A stretch of DNA of 24,984 bases. It comes from an uncultured Clostridium sp. GTDB taxonomy: Bacteria > Bacillota > Clostridia > TANB77 > CAG-508. Positions 16,527 through 24,718 of the stretch are shown here, in pieces. Under the pieces are notes generated by a model. The model was not told where the DNA came from. It worked only from the letters and a program-made list of their open reading frames with translations, and made no database searches. The position numbers and the translations under genes were made by a program. The stretch is taken from assembly GCA_900554635.1 (NCBI GenBank), contig USHY01000017.1:1-24984 (forward strand), written 5' to 3'. How positions within the stretch are numbered: the first letter of the stretch is position 1; every line of letters begins with the position of its first letter.

Positions 16527-17237
16527 ATGACACCACACAATGAAGCAAAAAAAGAAGATATTGCAAAAATAGTTTTAATGCCTGGGGATCCTTTAAGGGC
16601 AAAGTTTATTGCCGAAAACTTTATGGAGGATGCAAAACTTGTAAATACTGTTAGAGGAATGTATGCTTATACAGGTACTTACAAAGGAAAAAGAATTACT
16701 GTAATGGCTCATGGAATGGGAATTCCAAGTATAGGAATTTACACTCACGAATTATTTAAATTTTATGATGTTGACTGCATAATTAGAATTGGTAGTTGTG
16801 GCGGATACATCAATGATTTGAATTTGAAAGATGTTTTAGTTGTTGATGAAGCTTATAGTGAATCTAGCTTTGCTGAAGTTTATAGTGGAAATACAAATCA
16901 TTTAATCAAAGCTAATAATTCTTGTAATGATTTAATTCTTGAAACTGCTAAAGAATTAAACTTAAACACTGTTCTAGGTAATATCCATAGTACAGATGTA
17001 TTTTATGGTGATAATGTTGATATTCCAGCATTATATGAGAAATATGGCTGTATTGCTGTTGAAATGGAGTCATTTGCTTTGTTTGAAATCGCAAACAGGT
17101 TAAATAAAAAAGCATCTTGTATATTATCTGTAACAGATTCATTAGTAAAATCTGAAAAATTACCACCTCAAGAAAGACAAACTGCACTTGTTGATATGAT
17201 AAAACTTGGTTTAGAAACTGCTGCAAAACTTGCATAG
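16527..17237 (+). CDS. deoD: Purine-nucleoside phosphorylase, DeoD type
   Basis: DeoD splits purine (deoxy)nucleosides with phosphate into base and (deoxy)ribose-1-phosphate for purine salvage. The 236-residue protein starts MTPHNEAKKEDIAK, typical for the hexameric DeoD group. VLMPGDPLRAKFIAENF holds the phosphate-binding Gly-Asp and Arg. It continues with VTVMAHGMGIPS-like MAHGMGIPSIGIY, RIGSCGG, and the purine-site AVEMESFALFE with SVTDS near the C-terminus. The ATG follows GGAGG. It is a single-gene unit, divergent from uvrB and convergent with pgsA, with its own promoter and terminator. The gene is intact, and its only CGG triplet (GGC GGA) is out of frame. Confidence 0.96.
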   Translation: MTPHNEAKKEDIAKIVLMPGDPLRAKFIAENFMEDAKLVNTVRGMYAYTGTYKGKRITVMAHGMGIPSIGIYTHELFKFYDVDCIIRIGSCGGYINDLNLKDVLVVDEAYSESSFAEVYSGNTNHLIKANNSCNDLILETAKELNLNTVLGNIHSTDVFYGDNVDIPALYEKYGCIAVEMESFALFEIANRLNKKASCILSVTDSLVKSEKLPPQERQTALVDMIKLGLETAAKLA

Positions 17238-17240
17238 AAC

Positions 17241-17270
17241 AAAAGGAGCTTGGATGCTCCTTTTATTTTT
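17241..17270. terminator. Terminator between deoD and pgsA
   Basis: AAAAGGAGC (17241-17249) pairs with GCTCCTTTT (17256-17264) around a 6-base loop, followed on the plus strand by ATTTTTTATTT. It serves deoD. The reverse direction ends in CCTTTTGTTC and the pgsA stop codon lies within its right arm, so it may be bidirectional. Confidence 0.85.
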
Positions 17271-17838
17271 TATTTATTATTTTTTTTTTTAAATATCCTT
17301 GTATATAAAATGCTTTCATATACATAATTAGAGATGCTATAGTTGTTATTACAGCAAAATAGTATAATATATTATCTGCTACTCCAATTGCTTTTATAAG
17401 GCTACTTGTGCTTTCCCCTATTTGTTCTAAAAGTAATGAAATTACCATTGCTGCATAAAATAGCACTGTTGCAAGTTTTCCATACCATTTACTAGATACT
17501 ACCAATTCCTTCCCATAAAGGAAAGATGCTCCTGATACCATACAAAATTCTTTTAGCACAACAACTGCAAGTATCCATATAGGTATTACTCCCTTAATAA
17601 ATAGCGTTGTAAGCAAACTTATTTGTGTAGCTTTATCTGCTAATGGATCCATTAATTTTCCAAAATCTGATATTAAGTTATACTTTCTTGCAATCGTTCC
17701 ATCTAAAATATCTGTTATTCCTGATACTGTAAGTACTACTATAGCTAATATATAATCTCCTTGCACACAGGCTATTACAATAATTGGAATTAACAAAAAT
17801 CTAAGTATTGTAAGTAGATTTGGTACGAACTTTAACAT
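17263..17838 (-). CDS. pgsA: CDP-diacylglycerol--glycerol-3-phosphate 3-phosphatidyltransferase
   Basis: PgsA makes phosphatidylglycerol phosphate from CDP-diacylglycerol and glycerol-3-phosphate in the membrane. The 191 residues contain the complete CDP-alcohol phosphotransferase motif D-x2-DG-x2-AR-x8-G-x3-D-x3-D: Asp43, Asp46-Gly47, Ala50-Arg51, Gly60, Asp64 and Asp68. Several hydrophobic helices surround it, and a lysine-rich tail ends the protein. The ATG follows AAGGAGGAG. It lies 15 bases after the ClpE-type gene, so both are on one transcript. PgsA is the usual assignment for the short Firmicute member of this superfamily; a related phosphatidyltransferase is possible but less likely. 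Confidence 0.9.
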   Translation of the reverse strand: MLKFVPNLLTILRFLLIPIIVIACVQGDYILAIVVLTVSGITDILDGTIARKYNLISDFGKLMDPLADKATQISLLTTLFIKGVIPIWILAVVVLKEFCMVSGASFLYGKELVVSSKWYGKLATVLFYAAMVISLLLEQIGESTSSLIKAIGVADNILYYFAVITTIASLIMYMKAFYIQGYLKKKIINKK

Positions 17839-17853
17839 ATCTCCTCCTTAACT

Positions 17854-20127
17854 TTATTTAGAAGTAAATTTTAGTTTATCTCCTTCTAATTCAACCTTTA
17901 CGGTATTTCCTTGAGCTAGCTCTCCTCTTAAAATCATTTCTGATATTTCATCTTCCACATACCTTTGAATTGCTCTTCTAAGTGGTCTTGCACCATATTT
18001 AATATCTGTTCCCTTATCTAGTATATATCTTTTTGCCTCATCTGATACATCTAATTTGATATTTTTATTATCTAGTGCATTTTTTGTGTTGTTCAAAAGC
18101 AAATCAACTATTTGCAGTAACTGTTCTTTAGTTAAACTATCAAAAGTAATTATTTCATCTACTCTATTTAAAAACTCTGGTCTGAAAACTTCTTTTAATG
18201 CTGATTCAACTTTATTTTTGTCTAAAGTACCTTTTCCAAATCCTATTGAATTTGTGTTCATATTAGAACCTGCATTTGATGTCATGATTATTATTGTATT
18301 TTCAAAGCTTACTGTGTTTCCTTGTGAGTCTGTAAGTCTTCCATCATCCAAGATTTGAAGTAATATGTTAAATACATCTTGATGTGCTTTTTCAATTTCA
18401 TCTAGTAAAATTATTGAATATGGTTTTCTTTTTACTTTTTCTGTTAGTCCACCTGCATCATCATATCCCACATATCCTGGAGGCGCACCTATTAATTTAG
18501 CTGTTGAGTGGCTTTCCATGTATTCAGACATATCAATTCTAATTATTGCATCTTCTGAGCCGAACATTTCGTAAGCTAGTGTCTTGGCAAGTTCTGTTTT
18601 TCCAACACCTGTTGGTCCAACAAATATAAATGATGGTGGTCTTTTTGTACTTTGTAGTCCTGCCCTATTTCTTCTAATTGCTCTTGCAACTGCTTTTACA
18701 GCTTCGTCTTGGCCAATTATTCTATTATGTAAGTTTGTTTCTAGGTTTAATAATTTTTGTGTTTCTGCTTCTGTAATTTTCTTAACAGGTATTTTTGTTG
18801 TATGTTCTATAACCTCTGCAACATCTTGAACTGTAAGGTTTTGAACAACTAATTTTGAATTTATTTCTTTTATTCTATCTTGAATATTACATTCTTCTGT
18901 TTTTAAGTCTGCAGCTTTTTGGTAATCCTCAATTGAATCTGATTGAACTGCTTCTTCTTTTTCTTCTTCGATTTTGGCAAGTTTGTTTTTTAGTACTTCA
19001 AGTTCATATAATTCTTTATTATTTAGATTGATTTTTGCACAAGCTTCATCTAATATATCTATTGCTTTATCTGGCAAAAATCTATCATGTATGTATTTTT
19101 CAGACATTTTTACAGTTTGTTCTATAACATCATTTGATATTGATACTTTATGGAAATCTTCATAATATTTCTTTATTTCTTTTAAAATACCTATTGTAGC
19201 TTCAACTGTTGGTTCTTCAACTAATACTGGTTGTAACCTTCTTTCTAGTGCTGTATCTTTTTCAATATATTTTCTATATTCTTTTAATGTTGTTGTACCT
19301 ATTAATTGAACTTCTCCATTTGCAAGTGATGGTTTTAAAATATTTGCAGCGTTCATTGAATGTTCTCCATCTCCTGCGCCAATTATATTGTGAATTTCAT
19401 CAATAACCAAAATTATATTTTTTGATTGTTTACATTCATCTATTATTGCTTTCATTCTACCTTCAAATTGGCCTCTAAACTGTGTTCCAGCCACTACCGC
19501 TGTCATATCTAATAAATATACTTCTTTATTTAAAAGCTTTGCAGGAACCTCTTGTCTTGCAATTTTAATTGCTAAGCCATTTGCAATTGCTGTTTTACCT
19601 ACACCTGGTTCTCCTATTAAGCATGGATTATTTTTCATTCTTCTGTTTAAAATTTGAATTACTCTTTCTATTTCTACATTTCTTCCAACCACTTCATCTA
19701 GCTCATTTTTTCTTGCTTTTTCTGTTAGATTTGTTCCATAAACACTTAAGAAACTTTTTTTCTTTTCCTTTGGCTTTGTCTTTACTTTTGTATTTGATTT
19801 TTCATTTTTTTGTCCTTCTGCTTCAGGTGCTGCTCCTCCAAACATGTTTGAAAAAATTGAACCTAAATTTGCAGATTGGTTCTCTAAATTTTCTATTTCT
19901 TCTGGGCTCATATCCCCAGTAATATCCCCTAAAATTGAATCAAATTGATTAGACATATCTTGTAATTGTTCATCAGTTAATCCTGATTGTTGTACTAGAA
20001 ATTCCAAAGGATTTATTCCTTTCTTTTTAGCACATTCATAGCATAGTCCTTCAGTTTGACTTTTATCCCCCTCAATTTTTTTTGCAAATATAACTGCCAC
20101 ATTTTTATGGCATACTGAACATAACAT
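17854..20127 (-). CDS. clpE: ATP-dependent Clp protease ATP-binding subunit, ClpE type
   Basis: A Hsp100 unfoldase that feeds proteins to ClpP. The N-terminus carries a small C4 zinc finger (Cys3, Cys6, Cys29, Cys32), the mark of ClpE as against ClpC, which has a Clp-N repeat domain instead. Two AAA+ modules follow: the first with GEPGVGKT and LVIDEIHNIIG, the second with GPTGVGKTELAK and ILLDEIEKAH. Between them is a coiled middle segment (about residues 375-420) with a UVR-like stretch. SIGFGKG near residue 630 is the IGF-type loop that docks on ClpP. The 757 residues are a little longer than typical ClpE. The ATG has AGGTG upstream. pgsA follows. I saw no CtsR-type heptad repeat at the promoter. 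Confidence 0.93.
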   Translation of the reverse strand: MLCSVCHKNVAVIFAKKIEGDKSQTEGLCYECAKKKGINPLEFLVQQSGLTDEQLQDMSNQFDSILGDITGDMSPEEIENLENQSANLGSIFSNMFGGAAPEAEGQKNEKSNTKVKTKPKEKKKSFLSVYGTNLTEKARKNELDEVVGRNVEIERVIQILNRRMKNNPCLIGEPGVGKTAIANGLAIKIARQEVPAKLLNKEVYLLDMTAVVAGTQFRGQFEGRMKAIIDECKQSKNIILVIDEIHNIIGAGDGEHSMNAANILKPSLANGEVQLIGTTTLKEYRKYIEKDTALERRLQPVLVEEPTVEATIGILKEIKKYYEDFHKVSISNDVIEQTVKMSEKYIHDRFLPDKAIDILDEACAKINLNNKELYELEVLKNKLAKIEEEKEEAVQSDSIEDYQKAADLKTEECNIQDRIKEINSKLVVQNLTVQDVAEVIEHTTKIPVKKITEAETQKLLNLETNLHNRIIGQDEAVKAVARAIRRNRAGLQSTKRPPSFIFVGPTGVGKTELAKTLAYEMFGSEDAIIRIDMSEYMESHSTAKLIGAPPGYVGYDDAGGLTEKVKRKPYSIILLDEIEKAHQDVFNILLQILDDGRLTDSQGNTVSFENTIIIMTSNAGSNMNTNSIGFGKGTLDKNKVESALKEVFRPEFLNRVDEIITFDSLTKEQLLQIVDLLLNNTKNALDNKNIKLDVSDEAKRYILDKGTDIKYGARPLRRAIQRYVEDEISEMILRGELAQGNTVKVELEGDKLKFTSK

Positions 20128-20166
20128 ATATAAATTTCACCTAATCCTTCTCTTTTCCCTTTATAT

Positions 20167-20195
20167 ATAATACATTAATTTTTACGCGCAGTCAA
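20167..20195 (-). promoter_or_regulatory. Promoter of clpE-pgsA
   Basis: On the minus strand TTGACT (20195-20190), a 17-base spacer and TATTAT (20172-20167). Each hexamer matches consensus at five of six positions. It lies about 40 bases before the start codon. Confidence 0.7.
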
Positions 20196-20208
20196 GTCCA
20201 TTAATGCA

Positions 20209-20238
20209 AAAAAATCTCCCAATTTCTGGGAGAATTTT
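20209..20238 (-). terminator. Terminator of the Ca2+-type ATPase gene
   Basis: On the minus strand, after the stop codon, ATTCTCCCA-gaaat-TGGGAGAT is followed by a T-run (TTTTTTTGC). The stem is GC-rich for this window. Confidence 0.88.
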
Positions 20239-22945
20239 TTATTCCTTACCATTTATTTTCAATAATTTAAATAGTTCTACTATCAATATTGGCGAAAATA
20301 CTAATAGTACTATTTCAAAAATGTGTTCCTTTGGCAATAATGTAATGCTGAATATTTCTCTTAGGTGTGATGTGAATAGTATTATAAACATAAGTGATGC
20401 TGAAACCACTGCTGCTAGTATTAGCTTTGTATTGTTAAATGGATTTGTTTTAAATATTGATTTGTGGTTGTTTCTTATGTTAAATAAATGTACAAGTTCC
20501 GAAAATGCTAATACATAAAATGCCATTGTTTGTCCTATTATTACTTTTTCTTCTGGTGATGCACCTTTTGTGCTAAGTCCTAGTATGAATGCTGCAAGTG
20601 TAATAAGACCAATCATTATTCCTTGGTATACTACTCTCCAAGTCATTCCTTTTGTAAATACTCCACCTTTATGTTTTAGTGGTTTTCTTTCCATTACATC
20701 AGCTTCCGCAGGGTCAACTGCAAGTGCTAGTGCTGGAAGTGAGTCTGTTACTAGGTTTATCCATAATAAGTGTATTGGTAGTAATGTTTGTATTAAGTTT
20801 ATATCTACTCCAAACTTTTTAGATAGCCATGGTGTTATTAGTATTGCAACAAATAGAGTTACTATTTCTCCAATGTTACTTGATAGTAAAAATTGTATTG
20901 CTTTTAGTATATTATCATATATACGGCGGCCTTCTTCTACTGCTGATACTACTGTTGCAAAGTTATCATCTGTTAGTATTACATCTGCTGCCTCTTTTGC
21001 AACATCTGTTCCAACAACTCCCATTGCACAGCCTATGTCTGCAATTTTAAGTGATGGTGCATCATTTACTCCGGTCACCTGTCATGGCTACTATTTCCCC
21101 ATTTGCTTGCCATGCTTTTACTATACGAACTTTGTGCTCTGGAGAAACTCTTGCATATACTGAGTATTTTCTTACATTTTTTTCTAATTCTTCTTGAGAC
21201 ATTGCTTCTAGTTCTGAACCTGTTATTGCTTCATCTTCTTTTTTTAGTATTCCTAAGGTTTTTGCTATTGCAATTGCTGTTGCTTTATGGTCACCTGTAA
21301 TCATTACAGTTTTTATTCCTGCTTTTTTACACTTTTGAACTGCATCTTTAACTTCAAGTCTTGGTGGATCTATCATTCCAACCATACCAACATAAATTAG
21401 GTCTTTTTCCATGTTTTTCATTTCTTCGTTTGTTGGCTCATGGTCTAATTCTTTATATGCCATTGCAAGTACTCTTAGTGCTGAGCTTGCCATTTTATCA
21501 TTTACCTTTTTAATTTCTTCTTTAAATACTTCTAAATCTTCTTTTATTTCTCCATTTATTATGTATTTTGTACATTTTGCTAGAAGTTCATCAACTCCAC
21601 CTTTTGTATATACTATATATTTTCCATCTGCCTCGTGTACTGTTGTCATTAATTTTCTGTCTGAATCAAATGGAATTTCTTTAATACGTGGATATTGACC
21701 ATATAGTGTTCCTTCGTAATCTAGTTTGAATCCCAAGTCTACTAGTGCTGTTTCTGTTGGGTCTCCTGCTAGTTTATCATTTTCTGTTATTTTTGTGTCA
21801 TTACATAACATACATGTATAAATTAGTTTATTTAAGTCTTCATCTCCAAGTTTTCTTTTGAATGTTTTTACATCATGAAGTTTATTGTTATAGTAAATTT
21901 TTTCTACTGTCATTTTATTTTGAGTTAATGTTCCTGTTTTGTCTGAACATATAACTGTTGCACTTCCTAGAGTTTCAACTGCTGGAAGTTTTTTTACTAT
22001 AGCATTTTTCTTTACCATTCTTTGAACACCTATTGCTAAAACTATTGTTGATACTGCAGGTAACCCTTCTGGTATTGCTGCAACAGCTAAGCTTACAGCA
22101 GTTAAGAACATTTCTATTACATCTTTTCCATATAATAAGCCTATTCCGAAAATTGCAAAGCATATTATTAATGCTACAATTCCTAAAGTTTTTCCAAGTT
22201 TATTTAATTTTCCTTGAAGTGGTGTTTCACCTTCTTCTGCTGAATTTATAATATCTGCAATTTTACCAACTTCTGTATTCATTCCAGTTTCAACAACAAC
22301 TGCTTTTCCTCTACCATAAGTAATTAAACTAGATGAAAATAGCATATTAATTCTGTCTCCAAGGCCTATCCTTTCATCTTCAATCCTTGCTGCCATTTTT
22401 TCAACTGGAACAGATTCCCCTGTTAATGCTGATTCTTGTGCTTTTAAGTTCACAGCCTCAATAATTCTTAAATCTGCTGGAACATAATCACCAGTTTCTA
22501 AAATTACAATATCTCCTGGCACAAGCTCTTTTGACTGAACAACCTCTAATTTACCATTTCTAATAACCTTTGCTACATGGCTGCTTAGCTTTTGCAAAGC
22601 TTCCAAAGATTTTTCAGCTTTATTTTCTTGAAGAACTCCAATAATAGCATTAACAATCACAACTACCAAAATAATAACAGTATCAGTAATTCCTGAAATA
22701 CCCTCTTGTTTTACTCCAACTATTCCAGAAATAACAGCTGAAATAATAAGCACGATAATCATAAAATCCTTAAACTGCTCCAAAAATTTTACAAAAGTAC
22801 TCTTTTTCTTCTTTGCCGCCAACTCATTAAGCCCATATTTTTCTTTTCGACTCTCAACCTCACTAGAGTTCAAGCCTTTTTCTTCATCTGTTTCAAGACA
22901 TTTAACTGTTTCATCAACAGTCTCATTAAACCAATTCTTGGTCAT
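20239..22945 (-). CDS. P-type Ca2+-transporting ATPase (P2A/SERCA-like), interrupted by a +1 shift at CGG
   Basis: A membrane cation pump of the PMR1/SERCA group, expected to export Ca2+ or Mn2+. Landmarks in order: cation-transporter N-terminal domain (1-70), TGES actuator loop (about 176-179), PEGLP in helix 4, phosphorylated Asp in SDKTGTLTQNK (about 335), nucleotide domain with KGGVDELL, MITGDHKATA, and the six-helix C-terminus with PAEADVMERKP. Frame 0 breaks at a CGG (21073-21071) inside TGD-Arg and stops three codons later. Skipping the C gives the invariant hinge TGDGVNDAPSLK and 278 more residues, 901 in total, the normal length. I prefer the ATG at 22945; TTG at 22948 is also possible. 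It is flanked by its own promoter and terminator. Confidence 0.9.
21070..21076 (-). other. +1 shift site GAC-C-GGA in the Ca2+-type ATPase gene
   Basis: On the minus strand frame 0 reads ACA GGT GAC CGG AGT AAA TGA. Skipping the C at 21073 gives GAC GGA GTA AAT GAT GCA, that is DGVNDA, invariant in P-type ATPases. The frame-0 stop is three codons away, unlike uvrB where it is adjacent, so stop-codon proximity is not a common feature. Confidence 0.8.
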
Positions 22946-22982
22946 CAATACATCCCTGCTCCTTTTTTAAAAATATGATACT

Positions 22983-23011
22983 ATTTTACAATAAGATTTT
23001 GAAAATGTAAA
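22983..23011 (-). promoter_or_regulatory. Promoter of the Ca2+-type ATPase gene
   Basis: On the minus strand TTTACA (23011-23006), a 17-base spacer and TAAAAT (22988-22983) lie about 35 bases upstream of the start. The -35 overlaps the end of the preceding terminator. Confidence 0.6.
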
Positions 23012-23036
23012 GAGGTAAAATGCAAGATTTTCCCTC
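23005..23036 (-). terminator. Terminator of the DUF2207-like gene
   Basis: On the minus strand GAGGGAAAAT (23036-23027) pairs with ATTTTACCTC (23021-23012) with one mismatch, followed by TTTACATTTTC. The T-run is imperfect. Confidence 0.55.
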
Positions 23037-23063
23037 TATTTTTATCATAAATTTGTTCAGAAT

Positions 23064-24101
23064 CTACATATTTAAATTATTAAATACATTCCCTGATATA
23101 TCTATGTCATCTAATAATTTTTGTATTTCATTTTCATCAAACAGAGCATATATTGTGTCTTTATAATTCTTATTCACTCCCAAAACCATTGCAAATGGTA
23201 TATATTTTTCAAAAATAACTACATCTTCTATATTTTTTTCATTTAACAATGTGTATTGACTTATAAAATTTTTGAATTTTATCCATTTCATAAGTTCTTG
23301 TTTTCCATTTTCATTTAACTTACTTTGTTTTAATTTGTTTGAGTCTGTAAAACAGGTAAATATTAATAAATTTACATCTAAAAGGAGTGCTAAGCACACA
23401 CAAGTTAGTACACTCTCTTTTCCACCTAATATAGTACCTATAATTGCTCCTACTATAACAATTACTAATCCAATAAGCAATTGTTTTTTTGTTGTAACAT
23501 TCCTGCTTTCTGTGCAAAAGTTTAATTCTTTAAACTGTTCTCTAACTAAATTATTCCATGTTTTGAAATCAAATTTTTGATTATGTCTAATTAAATTATT
23601 CACAATATATTTATCACTTTTGCATAATTTTTCTATATTTGCATTCTCTCTTTGACTTATTACATATGTTTGATTTTGATTTTTTTCTACTTGTATAATT
23701 TTATTATCATATAAATTCATTATATCTGCAACTAAGTCTCTTCTATCAAGAGTTCCGTTTGCTAAAATTGCAACTATCGAAGGTTGATAGTTTGCTTCTA
23801 TATCTCTATTTAAACTTTGCAAATCGTTATATGATTTATTTGTATATATTTTGTTTTTTAGTTTTTTTAAACATTCCACGTATGTATAACCAAGTATTCC
23901 AACAATACCTGTTATTGTAATTGGATTAAAAAATTGTATTATTGCTAATTCTTTTGTTGAATTAATTGCAACTAAGTATAATACAACTAGTAAAATACTT
24001 AAAAAAGTCGCTAAAGTTTTTTTATTTTTTATTAGCGCTACAATTATAGCTGGCACTAGAATTATTGTTATCATTTTAAATCTTAGTAATATTTTTTCCA
24101 T
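23064..24101 (-). CDS. DUF2207-like predicted membrane protein
   Basis: A 345-residue membrane protein of unknown function. There are two or three hydrophobic segments in the first 80 residues (including TIILVPAIIVALI, LATFLSILLVVLYLVAI and ITITGIVGILGYTY), then a soluble segment with PSIVAILANGTLDRRDLVADIMNLYDNK-type sequence, and a second pair of helices (LLIGLVIVIVGAIIGTIL and SVLTCVCLALLLDVNLLIF). A soluble tail with KFKNFIS and KYIPFAMVLGV follows. The winged-helix-like segment and the late YIPFAMVLGV recall the C-terminal half of DUF2207 proteins, but the N-terminal domain of that family is missing. The ATG at 24101 has GGGGGAG 5 bases upstream. A longer GTG start at 24122 would run over that site and is rejected. 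The gene stands alone. Confidence 0.65.
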   Translation of the reverse strand: MEKILLRFKMITIILVPAIIVALIKNKKTLATFLSILLVVLYLVAINSTKELAIIQFFNPITITGIVGILGYTYVECLKKLKNKIYTNKSYNDLQSLNRDIEANYQPSIVAILANGTLDRRDLVADIMNLYDNKIIQVEKNQNQTYVISQRENANIEKLCKSDKYIVNNLIRHNQKFDFKTWNNLVREQFKELNFCTESRNVTTKKQLLIGLVIVIVGAIIGTILGGKESVLTCVCLALLLDVNLLIFTCFTDSNKLKQSKLNENGKQELMKWIKFKNFISQYTLLNEKNIEDVVIFEKYIPFAMVLGVNKNYKDTIYALFDENEIQKLLDDIDISGNVFNNLNM

Positions 24102-24124
24102 TGTAACTCCCCCTAATATCACTC

Positions 24125-24153
24125 ATTATAACATACCTCTTTTTTCTTAACAA
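24125..24153 (-). promoter_or_regulatory. Promoter of the DUF2207-like gene
   Basis: On the minus strand TTGTTA (24153-24148), a 17-base spacer and TATAAT (24130-24125) lie close upstream of the start at 24101. Its -35 shares bases with that of the divergent promoter. Confidence 0.7.
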
Positions 24154-24176
24154 TATATATTGATATTTTTTATACT
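24147..24176 (+). promoter_or_regulatory. Promoter of the small helical protein gene
   Basis: TTAACA (24147-24152), an 18-base spacer and TATACT (24171-24176), about 80 bases before the start codon at 24259. Confidence 0.5.
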
Positions 24177-24258
24177 CTCATTTTGTATTTTCCCTCAAAT
24201 TTCATTCATACTTTCACCAAAATCTGCAAATACTAACCCAAAGGAGGCTTTTGTTTTT

Positions 24259-24684
24259 ATGAAGGATGTTGATATTTTGAAGGAGATTAATCAGAATGCT
24301 AAGATGGGGATGGATTCTTTGACTAGTGTTATTAAGAAAGTTAATGATGGTGAGTTTAAGGATTTGTTAAATACTCAGCTTAATGAGTATCAAAATATTT
24401 TTGATAGGTCTCAAGAGTTATTAGTCAAGAATAATGTGCAGATGAAGGATACTCCTAGCATGCAGAAGGCTATGTCTTGGATGGGGATTCAGTTGAATAC
24501 TGCTATGGATTCTAGCAATTCTAAGATTTCTGAATTATTGATTCAGGGGAATGATATGGGAATTGTTAAGGGGACAAAACTTCTTAATAATTATTCTTTT
24601 ATGAATAATGAAATTAAAAATATTGTTTCTGATTTTGTTCGCCTTCAACAAAAAAATATTGATGATTTAAAGCAATATTTATAA
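24259..24684 (+). CDS. Conserved clostridial helical-bundle protein, function unknown
   Basis: A 141-residue soluble protein predicted to be almost wholly alpha-helical, with about four amphipathic helices: DVDILKEINQNAKMGMDSL, the segment around FKDLLNTQLNEYQNIF, the MSWMGIQLNTAMDSS stretch, and the C-terminal QQKNIDDLKQYL. The pattern resembles a family of small hypothetical proteins common in Clostridia and has the feel of a ferritin-like bundle, but the metal-ligand Glu/His set is not evident. The ATG at 24259 has AAAGGAGG 11 bases upstream; the reading frame open since 24160 is only an upstream extension. Codon choice favours AAG, GAG, TTG and GGG more than neighbouring genes. It has its own promoter and terminator. 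No function can be assigned. Confidence 0.8.
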   Translation: MKDVDILKEINQNAKMGMDSLTSVIKKVNDGEFKDLLNTQLNEYQNIFDRSQELLVKNNVQMKDTPSMQKAMSWMGIQLNTAMDSSNSKISELLIQGNDMGIVKGTKLLNNYSFMNNEIKNIVSDFVRLQQKNIDDLKQYL

Positions 24685-24687
24685 TTT

Positions 24688-24716
24688 AAAAAGAGGCTTT
24701 AAAAAGCCTCTTTTTT
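24688..24716. terminator. Bidirectional terminator between convergent genes
   Basis: AAAAAGAGGCTTT pairs with AAAGCCTCTTTTTT around a 2-base AA loop at 24701-24702 (the A-T pairs next to it may open). It has a T-run on both strands and lies between the stop codons at 24684 and 24719. Confidence 0.88.
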
Positions 24717-24718
24717 AG

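Noticed and set aside
2593..21073. Random sequencing errors or pseudogenes as the explanation of the four frame breaks
   Set aside because: Not excluded, but disfavoured: all four are a C before GG, none lies in the abundant A/T homopolymers, and the four genes are otherwise undamaged. A context-specific error remains possible and is listed under what would refute the main finding.
2593..21073. prfB-like programmed shift driven by an upstream Shine-Dalgarno sequence or stop codon
   Set aside because: An AGGTG lies near two of the sites only, where it encodes conserved residues. The distance from CGG to the frame-0 stop varies from one to eight codons, so neither element is shared.
20239..21078. 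Separate gene for the C-terminal third of the Ca2+-type ATPase
   Set aside because: Its apparent start MTGVNDAP lies inside the hinge motif and has no ribosome site. It is the continuation of the gene that starts at 22945.
24160..24258. Longer N-terminus of the small helical protein
   Set aside because: The AAAGGAGG site directly precedes the ATG at 24259, the promoter -10 lies inside the extension, and the extra residues do not look like a protein.
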